Assembly: GCA_902475825.1 (NCBI GenBank)
Contig: CABSBA010000055.1
Location: 1-8,773 of the forward strand
DNA from: an uncultured Collinsella sp.
GTDB taxonomy: Bacteria > Actinomycetota > Coriobacteriia > Coriobacteriales > Coriobacteriaceae
DNA length: 8,773 nt
Reading direction: 5' to 3'
Below, piece by piece: positions 1 through 6,884 of the stretch (position 1 is the first letter of the stretch; each line of letters starts with the position of its first letter). The notes under the pieces are model-generated. The model worked only from the letters and a program-made list of their open reading frames with translations, ran no database searches and was not told the origin of the DNA. The position numbers were made by a program, and so were the translations under genes.

Positions 1-1108
1 TTACCGACTTCTTACCGGAAGCGACGTCATCGCCCATCTCGTCGGCAAAGGCGCGAAGCAGCTCGCGCTGCTTGTTGGAGAGATTGGTGGGGACGACCAC
101 GCGCAGCTGCACGACCAGGCGGCCACGCGAACCGCCACCGCCGATACGCGGCATGCCGTAATTGTTGGCGCTCACGGTGTCACCGTACTGTGTGCCGGCG
201 GGGACGCACAGCTTGACGACCTCGTCAGGCATAATGCCCTCGACCTCAATCTCGCAGCCGAGCGCAGCCTGTGCAATCGAGATATCGCTCACGAGGTAGA
301 GGTCGTCACCGTTACGCTTAAAACGCTCGTGGTCGGCGACACGCACGTTGACGATCAGGTCGCCCGAGGGCTCGCCACGAAGGCCAGCCTCGCCAAAGCC
401 GCTCACGCGCAGCTGGCGACCGGTCGAAACGCCGGCGGGGATATCGATGTCGATCTTTTCGTGCGAAGGCGTGCGGCCCTGACCGTCACAGGTCTCGCAG
501 GGATGGTCGATGACCGTGCCCTCGCCGTGGCAGTCGGGGCAAGGCGAAGAGGACTGAACCTGGCCCAGGAACGAACGCTGGACCGTCGTAACATAGCCCG
601 TACCGTGGCAGCGGCTGCACTGCTTTTCCTGTGCACCCTCGGCCCTACCGGTGCCGTTGCAATCCTCGCAGGGAGCAAGGCGGTCATAGCTGATCGTCTT
701 TTTGCAACCGAGTGCCGCCTCCTCAAGGGTCACCGAAAGGGAGATGGCCATATCGCGGCCGCGACGACGCTCACGGCGATTTCGGGCGCCACCGCCGGCA
801 CCGCCGCCAAAGAACGACGAGAACAAGTCGTCCATGCCCATGCCACCAAAGATATCGTTGATATCGACGTAGCCCGAACCACCAGGGCCGTCGGCAGTGC
901 CGTAACGGTCGTAGTTAGCACGCTTCTGCTCGTCGGAAAGAACGGAATAAGCCTCGTTGAGCTCTTTGAACTTGGCCTCGGCCTCGGGGTCGTCCGAAAC
1001 GTCCGGGTGTACGGTACGGGCCTTCTTTAGAAACGCGCGCTTAATCGTCCGCGCGTCGGCATCCTTGTCGACGCCAAGTACCTCGTAGTAATCCCTATTT
1101 TCCGACAC
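1..1108 (-). CDS. dnaJ: Chaperone protein DnaJ (Hsp40), 3' end cut off by the window edge
   Basis: Class I J-domain co-chaperone. It delivers unfolded clients to DnaK and stimulates its ATPase in the cytosol. Of the protein, 369 codons are visible, close to the family's usual 370-390, so only a few C-terminal residues are missing. The J domain is at about residues 5-70 with HPD at 34-36. A Gly/Phe region follows at 70-108, then a strongly basic patch (109-118). Four zinc motifs are intact: CEDCNGTG (147-154), CSRCHGTG (164-171), CPDCHGEG (190-197) and CETCDGQG (204-211). C-terminal domains I and II follow. The start is a GTG at 1106-1108, with AAGGA 7 nt upstream; the DYYEVLGV motif follows at once. 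The TTA at positions 1-3 is not its stop, because the reading frame passes through it as GTA. It lies 81 nt after a DnaJ-like gene. No dnaK or grpE is next to it in this window. Confidence 0.96.
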   Translation of the reverse strand, partial: MSENRDYYEVLGVDKDADARTIKRAFLKKARTVHPDVSDDPEAEAKFKELNEAYSVLSDEQKRANYDRYGTADGPGGSGYVDINDIFGGMGMDDLFSSFFGGGAGGGARNRRERRRGRDMAISLSVTLEEAALGCKKTISYDRLAPCEDCNGTGRAEGAQEKQCSRCHGTGYVTTVQRSFLGQVQSSSPCPDCHGEGTVIDHPCETCDGQGRTPSHEKIDIDIPAGVSTGRQLRVSGFGEAGLRGEPSGDLIVNVRVADHERFKRNGDDLYLVSDISIAQAALGCEIEVEGIMPDEVVKLCVPAGTQYGDTVSANNYGMPRIGGGGSRGRLVVQLRVVVPTNLSNKQRELLRAFADEMGDDVASGKKSV

Positions 1109-1147
1109 GACCGAATCCTTCCGACTTTCATTATTGTCACAGTGCGT

Positions 1148-1176
1148 CCTATACCCAAGCTGGGACGGCCGCAAAC
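1148..1176 (-). promoter_or_regulatory. Candidate dnaJ promoter, sigma-B/sigma-F-like
   Basis: On the minus strand GTTTGC (1171-1176) is followed by a 14-nt spacer and GGGTAT (1151-1156), which fits the GTTT/GGGTA pattern known for stress sigma factors of the SigB/SigF family. The overlapping TATAGG (1148-1153) could instead be a weak housekeeping -10. Either reading gives a leader of roughly 30-35 nt carrying the AAGGA ribosome binding site. Whether this organism has such a sigma factor cannot be seen here. Confidence 0.35.
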
Positions 1177-1189
1177 AGAGGGCTAGATG

Positions 1190-2293
1190 TTATTGCATTC
1201 CGTAAGGCGAAAGCATGGCACGCTGCGAGCAGCTCGCAAACCAAACCGACACGAGCGCAAACATAAATCCGTTGGCAAAACCGTTGGCAAACTGCATCGC
1301 GCCGCGCTTCCACCACAGCAGGCTGCGATGCAGTACGCCGTCCGAGAGCACCATGAACAGGCCCATGGCAAACGGAATAAAGCACATCACGGCAAAGGCC
1401 GAGAACACGCCCGAGATGGCCGACAGCACCAAAAACGGCGCCACAATGCCCATCAGGTAAAAACCGGTACGGGCCTTGCCTTCCAGGCGCTCAGCCTCAA
1501 CATGGGCGCGGCCGACCAGATCGCCACCCGAGGCACCGTTGGTTCCGGCGTGACCCATGCCGCTAATGCGGACCTCGTCGCCATCGTGTGTGCCGGCAGG
1601 AAACTCAATCGTCTGCTCGGAGGTCACACGGACACGGCCGCTGCCGCCACAATCGGGGCAGGGGTCGGCGACGACCTTACCGGAACCGCCGCACTCGGGG
1701 CAGACCGACTGGAACGTGCCGGCACCGAACAGGAAGGACAGGTCGACATCGATGTGGCCGCGACCGCCGCAGCTTGGGCAGGTATGTGCATGCTCGGACG
1801 AAACAGATCCCGAGCCTCCACAGTGACCACAGGTATCGAAGCGCGTATAGCGGACGGTCTTGTGGGCACCGCCCTTGGCCTCCTTGGCGTCGAGCTTGAT
1901 ATCGACGACCACGTTGGCGCCGTTCTCGGGATTATAGGCAGCCTGCCCGCGACGCGGCTGGCCCCAGGCGCCACCAAAGGGAAAGCCGCCCTCAAAGGGA
2001 TTGCCATAGCCTGCGCTCCCGGCGTAGCCGCCGCCATAGGGCGAAGCCGTAGGAGCGCCGGCGAAGGGGTTGCCCGAGCGCATGGCGTCGTAGCGCGCAC
2101 GCTTCTGCTCGTCCGAAAGCACGGCGTAGGCCTCGGAAACCTCTTTAAACTTTTCCTCGGCATCAGGTTCTTTGTTGACGTCCGGATGGAGCTTGCGGGC
2201 CTTTTGCTGGAAGGCCTTCTGTATATCACGCGAGGTGGCGTCCTTGGAGACACCCAAAATCTCGTAGTAATCTTTTTCATTCATCGTCGCCAT
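1190..2293 (-). CDS. Membrane-anchored DnaJ-like protein (J domain, zinc finger, C-terminal transmembrane segments)
   Basis: A 367-residue DnaJ relative. The J domain (about 6-72) has HPD at 36-38, so it should stimulate an Hsp70. A linker rich in Gly, Phe, Tyr and Pro covers 73-127. Four zinc motifs follow: CGHCGGSG (155-162), CPSCGGRG (172-179), CPECGGSG (198-205) and CPDCGGSG (212-219), spaced as in the neighbouring DnaJ. Domain I continues through [14 protein letters not shown] (234-247) to about residue 272. There a normal DnaJ would go on into the rest of domain I and domain II. Instead the sequence turns hydrophobic, with likely helices near 278-297, 299-316 and 335-353 and a basic loop (HRSLLWWKR, 322-330). 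No signal peptide is seen, so the J domain probably faces the cytosol. The ATG at 2293 is preferred because AGGAGG lies 9 nt upstream; the in-frame GTG at 2314 would put that site inside the gene. Hsp70 partner and client are unknown. Confidence 0.9.
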   Translation of the reverse strand: MATMNEKDYYEILGVSKDATSRDIQKAFQQKARKLHPDVNKEPDAEEKFKEVSEAYAVLSDEQKRARYDAMRSGNPFAGAPTASPYGGGYAGSAGYGNPFEGGFPFGGAWGQPRRGQAAYNPENGANVVVDIKLDAKEAKGGAHKTVRYTRFDTCGHCGGSGSVSSEHAHTCPSCGGRGHIDVDLSFLFGAGTFQSVCPECGGSGKVVADPCPDCGGSGRVRVTSEQTIEFPAGTHDGDEVRISGMGHAGTNGASGGDLVGRAHVEAERLEGKARTGFYLMGIVAPFLVLSAISGVFSAFAVMCFIPFAMGLFMVLSDGVLHRSLLWWKRGAMQFANGFANGFMFALVSVWFASCSQRAMLSPYGMQ

Positions 2294-2300
2294 GCGCGGC

Positions 2301-2308
2301 AACCTCCT
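2301..2308 (-). promoter_or_regulatory. Shine-Dalgarno sequence that decides the dnaJ-like start
   Basis: AGGAGG is read on the minus strand 9 nt before the ATG at 2293. It is the strongest ribosome binding site in the window and argues against the longer reading frame from a GTG at 2314, within which it would lie. Confidence 0.75.
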
Positions 2309-2335
2309 GCTCACAGCAGCGTATATATTGCGGTA

Positions 2336-2350
2336 ATTCTACCCGAGCGG
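2336..2350 (-). promoter_or_regulatory. Candidate promoter (-10 region) of the dnaJ-like gene
   Basis: CCGCTCGGGTA runs directly into TAGAAT (2336-2341), a 5 of 6 match to the TATAAT consensus. The leader to the ATG would be about 35 nt. The same 11 bases precede a -10-like hexamer upstream of lepA. No convincing -35 box is seen at the usual distance, so this is tentative. Read-through from hemW, which ends at 2352, may also express the gene. Confidence 0.35.
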
Positions 2351-2351
2351 C

Positions 2352-3584
2352 CTAGGCTAGACCCCAAAACAGCTCGAACAGCACATTTCCATCGAGCCAG
2401 CCCAAGTGGGTGGGCGCTAAACGAGCACGGACGCGACCTGCGATAACGTCTTTCGAGGCGACGCACCCCACATGCCCCTCGACATGGTCGGGCACCCAAG
2501 TGGCAAGGCCCAACTCGAGCGCACGGTCACAGGCCGCCGCCAGCTCGTCTGCAGCGATCACGCTTGCCGAGCGAACCAACAGATCGGAACCAATGCCACG
2601 CGTCATGCGGCAGGCAAGCATCAAATCCTCGGCTGCAGCCTCACGCTGCGACAGATACTCGGCATCAAACGTCGTCGCGGCATCGTCGCGTTGCACCAAG
2701 CGCACGCGATACGCATCGCCGCGAGCGGGCACGTCGGGAAACAGCCCAGCCAGGCGATCGAAATCCTCGGCGTCGAGCATACCGGCGGCAGAGCGGCCCA
2801 AGCCCAGATAGTCCTGTCCGGTCCAATAGGCAATGTTGTGGGCGCACTCATGGCCGTCGAGCGCGTAGCTTGCCACCTCATACGGGTGATATCCGGCCGC
2901 ACCCAGGCACTCACGCGCCGCATCCATGCATGCAGCCTGAAAATCCTCGTCGGGCTCGAGCGACTCGTCGCGACACGCCATGCGGTAGAGCGGCGTGCCC
3001 TCCTCGAGCGTGAGCGGGTACACCGACACATGATGCGGCGCCGCCGCCAGCACGCCATCGAGCGTGCGCCGCCAGCTTACGGCGGTCTGCCCGGGAAGGC
3101 CGCACATGAGGTCGCAGGACACATCGAGCCCAGCGTCCTTAACCGTCGTGATGGCAGCGAGCGCCCGATCGGCATCGTGAATGCGACCGATGGCGGTAAG
3201 TTCGGCGTTATCGAGCGTTTGCACGCCCAGAGAGACGCGTGTGACACCAACCTCGGCAAGCGCAGTGGCAAGCTCGGCGGTCAGCGACTCAGGATTGGCC
3301 TCGCAGGTAAACTCAACGGGCTTGCACCACGCAGAGATACGCCGGGCAAGTTCTACCAGACGCTCCCCCGCCAGCGACGGCGTGCCGCCGCCAACATAGA
3401 CGGTGTGGATCTGTGCAAGCGCGCCTGCGTCGCCAAAGGCATCGAGGCGCGCATACAGCTGCCCAAAATAAGTATCGAGCGCAGCGCTCAGGTCGCACGG
3501 AGCAATACTGCGCGAGTCAAAGTCGCAGTACCGGCACTTTTGGGCGCAAAACGGCACATGCACGTACAGCGCGGTAACGGCCAC
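2352..3584 (-). CDS. hemW: Heme chaperone HemW (radical SAM, HemN-like)
   Basis: A 410-residue radical-SAM protein of the HemN/HemW group, slightly longer than the usual 380-400. The cluster motif CAQKCRYC has cysteines 13, 17 and 20 in the CxxxCxxC order. GGGTP (65-69) is the SAM-binding glycine motif, followed by NPE (97-99), SLGVQT (118-123) and GLPGQT (162-167). HNIAYWTGQDYLGLG (249-263) is typical of the HemW C-terminal region. HemW binds heme and passes it to membrane respiratory enzymes; it is not the coproporphyrinogen dehydrogenase HemN, whose cluster motif has a further cysteine. Many databases still label such genes as oxygen-independent coproporphyrinogen III oxidase. The start is GTG, 2 nt after the dusB stop, with GGAGG 7 nt upstream inside dusB, which implies translational coupling. 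The lepA-hemW neighbourhood is common in bacteria and supports the call. Confidence 0.93.
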   Translation of the reverse strand: MAVTALYVHVPFCAQKCRYCDFDSRSIAPCDLSAALDTYFGQLYARLDAFGDAGALAQIHTVYVGGGTPSLAGERLVELARRISAWCKPVEFTCEANPESLTAELATALAEVGVTRVSLGVQTLDNAELTAIGRIHDADRALAAITTVKDAGLDVSCDLMCGLPGQTAVSWRRTLDGVLAAAPHHVSVYPLTLEEGTPLYRMACRDESLEPDEDFQAACMDAARECLGAAGYHPYEVASYALDGHECAHNIAYWTGQDYLGLGRSAAGMLDAEDFDRLAGLFPDVPARGDAYRVRLVQRDDAATTFDAEYLSQREAAAEDLMLACRMTRGIGSDLLVRSASVIAADELAAACDRALELGLATWVPDHVEGHVGCVASKDVIAGRVRARLAPTHLGWLDGNVLFELFWGLA

Positions 3585-3586
3585 CG

Positions 3587-4630
3587 TTAGGCCTCCGGCG
3601 GAAGAGCGGGCACCGACTCGCCGGCGGCAAGTGCGGCCTCGCAGGCCACCACATCGCGCTCGATATCATCGACCAATGCCATGAACTCCTCGTATTTGGA
3701 GCAACGCACCACCTGGGCGCGCCAGGCCGCAGCATGGGGCATGCCCTTTAGATACCAGCTCGCGTACGTACGTGCACGCGACATGAGCGGCAACAGCTCG
3801 TGCGTGAGCGTCAGGTGCTCGCGCAGGGCATCCAGGCGCTCGACGGAGCTGCGCACCGGCACCGGTATGCCATCGAGCGCAAGGGCGCGGGCATCGCCGA
3901 ACACCCAGGGGTTGCCATAGATACCGCGCGCGATGAACACCGCACTGGCACCCGAGCTTTGCAGATGCTCCGCCGCGTCCTCGGCCGAGAACACATCACC
4001 CGAACCAATCACGGGAATCTCGACGGCGTCGGCCACCTCATCGACGACCGACCAATCGGCCTGGCCCGTATAGAGCTGCGTGGCACAGCGACCATGTACC
4101 GCCACCGCAGCTGCCCCTGCACCCTCGAGCATCTGGGCAAATGTCGCGGCATTGCGATCCTCGGCATAAAAGCCTTTGCGAATCTTAACGGTCACGGGCA
4201 CGTGCGCCGCGCCCACCGCCGCCTCGACGATCTGCTCGGCCAGCTCGGGCGTGCGCATGAGCGCCGAGCCCTCGCCCTTGGTAACGACTTTGCGAGCGGG
4301 GCATGCCATATTGATATCGATCAGCGACAGGCGATCGCCCACACGCTCCTCGACGGCAGCGACAGCGCTCGCAAACTGATCGGGCTTGGAGCCAAAGAGC
4401 TGCACGCAGATCTGCTGTTCCTCATCGGCCGGCAGCACCAGGCGCCACGTCTTATTGCTGGCATAGGCAAGGCCCGCCACGCTCACCATCTCGCTATAGG
4501 CAAGGCGGGCACCGCGGCGGCGACACATGATGCGATAGGCGGGGTCGGTTACGCCCGCCATGGGAGCCATAAGGAACGGCTGCTCGGCATAGGCACCCAG
4601 CAGCCGCTTGCTGTATTCAGAAAGCGCCAT
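3587..4630 (-). CDS. dusB: tRNA dihydrouridine synthase (DusB/NifR3 type)
   Basis: A 347-residue FMN- and NADPH-dependent enzyme that reduces uridine to dihydrouridine in tRNA. The N-terminal TIM barrel shows APMAGVTD (22-29), the catalytic loop INMACPARKV (106-115) with Cys110, KIRKG (149-153), HGR (179-181) and the flavin phosphate-binding motifs GSGDV (209-213) and ARG (234-236). The helical tRNA-binding domain takes up roughly the last 90 residues. Many homologues read NMGCP where this protein has NMACP; the catalytic cysteine is kept. The ATG at 4630 lies 4 nt after the lepA stop and the gene ends 2 nt before hemW, so it is the middle member of a tight lepA-dusB-hemW unit. No promoter of its own is seen. 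The exact tRNA position modified cannot be read from sequence; in Gram-positive bacteria DusB-type enzymes may act on more than one site. Confidence 0.92.
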   Translation of the reverse strand: MALSEYSKRLLGAYAEQPFLMAPMAGVTDPAYRIMCRRRGARLAYSEMVSVAGLAYASNKTWRLVLPADEEQQICVQLFGSKPDQFASAVAAVEERVGDRLSLIDINMACPARKVVTKGEGSALMRTPELAEQIVEAAVGAAHVPVTVKIRKGFYAEDRNAATFAQMLEGAGAAAVAVHGRCATQLYTGQADWSVVDEVADAVEIPVIGSGDVFSAEDAAEHLQSSGASAVFIARGIYGNPWVFGDARALALDGIPVPVRSSVERLDALREHLTLTHELLPLMSRARTYASWYLKGMPHAAAWRAQVVRCSKYEEFMALVDDIERDVVACEAALAAGESVPALPPEA

Positions 4631-4634
4631 GGGC

Positions 4635-6446
4635 CTACTCGTCCACCTTGAGGATCGCCATAAAGGCCTCCTGCGGAACCTCGACCGAGCCGATGGCCTT
4701 CATGCGCTTCTTGCCCTCTTTCTGCTTCTCGAGCAGTTTGCGCTTTCGCGAGATATCGCCGCCATAGCACTTAGCAAGAACGTCCTTGCGACGCGCTTTG
4801 ACGGTGGAACGGGCGATAATCTTGTTGCCGATGGCACCCTGAATAGGCACCTCGAACAGCTGGCGCGGAATGATTTCCTTGAGCTTGTCGCACAGACCGC
4901 GAGCCAGGCCATAGGCCTTGTCCTTGTGCACGATAAACGAAAGCGCGTCCACCTCGTCGCCCGAAAGCAAAATATCGAGCTTAACGAGCTCGGAGGGACG
5001 GTACTCGTTGAACTCGTAGTCGAGCGAGGCATAGCCCTTGGTACGGCTCTTGAGCTGGTCAAAGAAGTCCAAGATGAGCTCAGCGAGCGGCATATCAAAG
5101 CGCATCTCGACCGATTTGCTCGTCAGGTGGATCATATCGGTCGTGACGCCACGGTGCTCGATAGCGAGCTGCATGACGGCACCCGTATACTCGGGCGGGC
5201 AGATAATCTTGGCCTTGAGGTAAGGCTCCTCGATGCGCTCGATGCGCGTGGCCTCGGGCAGATCCTGCGGGCTGCGGACATCGATCATCTCGCCATCGGT
5301 CTTGTACACGTGATAGTCGACCGAGGGGCTCGTGGCAATGAGGTCCAGATTGAACTCGCGCTCCAGGCGCTCCTTGACGACCTCCATATGCAGCAGGCCC
5401 AAGAAGCCAACGCGGAAACCAAAGCCGAGCGCCACCGAGGTCTCGGGCTCCCACACCAACGACGGGTCGTTGACATGCAACTTATCGAGAGCGTCGCGCA
5501 GATTCTCGTAATCCTTGTTGTCGATCGGGAACAGGCCCGTGTAGACCATGGGCTTGGCCTCGCGGTAACCGGGAAGCGGCTCGGGGCAGGGATTCGACGC
5601 CCACGTGAGGGTATCGCCCACGCGCACGGCCTCGGGATCCTTCAGACCCGTGACCACGTAGCCCACCTCGCCAACCGTCAGTGCGTCGACCGGTGTCTCG
5701 GCGGGACGCTTAACGCCCACGCCGTCGACCAAAAAGTCGCCCTCGGCCTGCATCATGCGCAGGGTATCGCCCTTTTTAATGGAGCCGTCAAAGACGCGGA
5801 CCGTGGCAACGACGCCGCGGTACTCATCGAAATACGAATCCAGGATAAGCGCCTTGAGCGGCGCGTTCGCATCGCCCTTGGGAGGCGAGATCAAAAAGAC
5901 GATGGACTCCAGCAGGTCGTGGATGCCCTCGCCGGTCTTGCCCGATACACATACGGCATCGTCGGCAGGAATCGCCAGGTCATCCTCGATCTCGGTCTTG
6001 ACCTCGTCGGGGTGTGCCGACGGCAGGTCGATCTTGTTGATGGCGGGCACGATATCCAGGTTGGCGTTCATAGCGAGCGTCGCGTTGGAGACGGTCTGCG
6101 CCTCGACGCCCTGCGTGGCGTCGACGACGAGCACCGCGCCCTCGCAGGCAGCCAGCGAACGCGAAACCTCATAGGTAAAGTCCACGTGGCCCGGCGTATC
6201 GATCAGGTTGAACTGATACGTCTCGCCATCGTCGGCGTCATAGGAAACGCGAACGGCATTGGACTTGATCGTGATGCCGCGCTCGCGCTCGATATCCATG
6301 GTATCGAGCAGCTGCGACTCCATATCGCGCTCGTCGACGGTATGGGTAAGCTCGAGGATACGGTCACTGATCGTGGACTTGCCATGGTCGATGTGCGCAA
6401 CGATCGAGAAGTTGCGGATGTGGGAAATGTCAATTGAAGTATTCAT
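4635..6446 (-). CDS. lepA: Elongation factor 4 (LepA), ribosomal GTPase
   Basis: A 603-residue translational GTPase, the usual EF4 length. It acts on stalled or assembling ribosomes and can back-translocate tRNAs. The G motifs are complete: AHIDHGKST (17-25), ERGITIKS (55-62), DTPGHVDF (83-90), NKID (137-140) and SGK (168-170). EF-G-like domains II, III and V and the LepA-specific C-terminal domain follow, ending in [13 protein letters not shown]. The ATG at 6446 gives the expected start ([20 protein letters not shown]). An in-frame ATG at 6506 is rejected because it lies inside the rpsT terminator stem and adds 20 unrelated residues. There is no good Shine-Dalgarno sequence, and TAAGAT sits 7 nt before the ATG, so translation may be leaderless. 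lepA heads the coupled lepA-dusB-hemW group. Confidence 0.97.
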   Translation of the reverse strand: MNTSIDISHIRNFSIVAHIDHGKSTISDRILELTHTVDERDMESQLLDTMDIERERGITIKSNAVRVSYDADDGETYQFNLIDTPGHVDFTYEVSRSLAACEGAVLVVDATQGVEAQTVSNATLAMNANLDIVPAINKIDLPSAHPDEVKTEIEDDLAIPADDAVCVSGKTGEGIHDLLESIVFLISPPKGDANAPLKALILDSYFDEYRGVVATVRVFDGSIKKGDTLRMMQAEGDFLVDGVGVKRPAETPVDALTVGEVGYVVTGLKDPEAVRVGDTLTWASNPCPEPLPGYREAKPMVYTGLFPIDNKDYENLRDALDKLHVNDPSLVWEPETSVALGFGFRVGFLGLLHMEVVKERLEREFNLDLIATSPSVDYHVYKTDGEMIDVRSPQDLPEATRIERIEEPYLKAKIICPPEYTGAVMQLAIEHRGVTTDMIHLTSKSVEMRFDMPLAELILDFFDQLKSRTKGYASLDYEFNEYRPSELVKLDILLSGDEVDALSFIVHKDKAYGLARGLCDKLKEIIPRQLFEVPIQGAIGNKIIARSTVKARRKDVLAKCYGGDISRKRKLLEKQKEGKKRMKAIGSVEVPQEAFMAILKVDE

Positions 6447-6453
6447 GCGGACT

Positions 6454-6468
6454 ATCTTACCCGAGCGG
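6454..6468 (-). promoter_or_regulatory. Candidate lepA promoter (-10 region), possibly leaderless
   Basis: CCGCTCGGGTA (6458-6468) overlaps TAAGAT (6454-6459), which ends 7 nt before the lepA ATG. Transcription would then start at or next to the A of the ATG. No -35 box is recognisable; that region is occupied by the U-tract and stem of the rpsT terminator. A promoter is expected here because the terminator separates lepA from rpsT. Confidence 0.45.
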
Positions 6469-6471
6469 TAC

Positions 6472-6508
6472 AAAAAATGGAGCCTGTTCCATAAAACAGG
6501 CTCCATTT
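6472..6508 (-). terminator. Rho-independent terminator of rpsT
   Basis: A perfect 14-bp inverted repeat (6475-6488 with 6495-6508) encloses a 6-nt loop. Read on the minus strand, a run of six T at 6472-6477 overlaps and follows the stem base. It lies 34 nt after the rpsT stop. Read on the plus strand the T-run is short and interrupted and there is no gene to terminate, so it most likely serves rpsT only. Confidence 0.92.
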
Positions 6509-6542
6509 ATGCGCGTAATCTGTGTGGTGTGAAATTTACAAC

Positions 6543-6809
6543 TTAGGCGTTGATGCTGTTCACGAGCTTGGCAAGACCGGACTTGCGGTTGGAAGCCTGG
6601 TTCTTGTGGATGACATGCTTGGCGGCAGCCATGTCGAGACGCTTGGTAACGGTCTTGAGGGCAGCCTGGGCCTTCTCGGCGTCGCCCTCGGCGACGGCGG
6701 ACTGGACGTGCTTGGTCAGCGTCTTGAGCTCGGACTTGACAGCCTTGTTACGCATGCGAGCTGCCTCATTGGTGCGGATACGCTTCTTCTGAGACTTGAT
6801 GTTTGCCAC
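6543..6809 (-). CDS. rpsT: 30S ribosomal protein S20
   Basis: An 88-residue, very basic protein that binds 16S rRNA early in 30S assembly. It is recognised from the start [18 protein letters not shown], the Lys/Arg/Ala-rich helical body, and the [17 protein letters not shown] segment near the C-terminus, all typical of bacterial S20 (usually 85-88 residues). The start is GTG at 6807-6809, with AAGGA 9 nt upstream. A longer in-frame reading to 6878 adds a non-S20 N-terminus and covers the leader, so it is rejected. The gene appears to be a single transcription unit, with its own extended -10 promoter at 6885-6893 and a strong terminator just after the stop. The leader is about 70 nt long and contains repeats and pairing potential. 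In Escherichia coli S20 represses its own translation; whether that happens here is unknown. Confidence 0.97.
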   Translation of the reverse strand: MANIKSQKKRIRTNEAARMRNKAVKSELKTLTKHVQSAVAEGDAEKAQAALKTVTKRLDMAAAKHVIHKNQASNRKSGLAKLVNSINA

Positions 6810-6814
6810 TTCTG

Positions 6815-6834
6815 GAGTTCCTTTCGAGTTCCTT
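6815..6834 (-). repeat. Direct repeat AAGGAACTC in the rpsT leader (duplicated Shine-Dalgarno)
   Basis: AAGGAACTC occurs twice on the minus strand (6826-6834 and 6815-6823), separated by 2 nt. The copy nearer the gene supplies the ribosome binding site, 9 nt before the GTG. The distal copy partly overlaps a hexamer (TGCAAG, 6832-6837) that can pair with the 5' end of the leader. Confidence 0.7.
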
Positions 6835-6879
6835 GCAAAAAATGTATGACACCTCTGAGACACGGTGAGGTCATGCAAG
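6832..6879 (-). promoter_or_regulatory. Possible structured leader of rpsT mRNA
   Basis: CTTGCA (6874-6879), near the predicted 5' end of the transcript, is complementary to TGCAAG (6832-6837). Between them ATGACCTC (6867-6874) can pair with GAGGTGTCAT (6846-6855), leaving a 2-nt bulge. A run of six T (6837-6842) follows the inner hairpin. The inner stem is short, so it looks more like a regulatory leader than a strong terminator. The pairing is visible, the function is inferred. Confidence 0.4.
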
Positions 6880-6884
6880 CGCCT

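Noticed and set aside
1..3. TTA at the left edge as the stop codon of dnaJ
   Set aside because: It is out of frame. The dnaJ codons there are 5-7 (Ser) and 2-4 (Val), so the gene runs past the window.
2294..2314. GTG at 2314 as the start of the dnaJ-like gene
   Set aside because: The AGGAGG ribosome binding site would be within the coding sequence; ATG at 2293 is correctly spaced from it.
1109..2351. CIRCE or HAIR heat-shock operators in the dnaJ leaders
   Set aside because: Neither the TTAGCACTC/GAGTGCTAA nor the CTTGAGT/ACTCAAG inverted repeat is present in either leader.
1187..3590. Two long plus-strand frames (1187-2446 and 2472-3590)
   Set aside because: They oppose the dnaJ-like gene and hemW, show no motifs and have no ribosome binding sites; they are codon-bias shadows.
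4608..6437. A 609-codon open frame on the plus strand, antisense to nearly all of lepA
   Set aside because: It is the mirror of a GC-rich gene: its product is a low-complexity mix of Leu, Ala, Asp, Arg and His with no family resemblance, while the minus strand encodes an intact LepA.
6447..6506. Upstream ATG giving LepA 20 extra residues
   Set aside because: It lies inside the rpsT terminator stem and the extra residues are unlike any LepA N-terminus.
6846..6874. A rho-independent terminator of holA in front of rpsT
   Set aside because: The stem is only 4 plus 4 bp with a bulge and lies downstream of the rpsT promoter, so it belongs to the rpsT leader rather than to the holA end.
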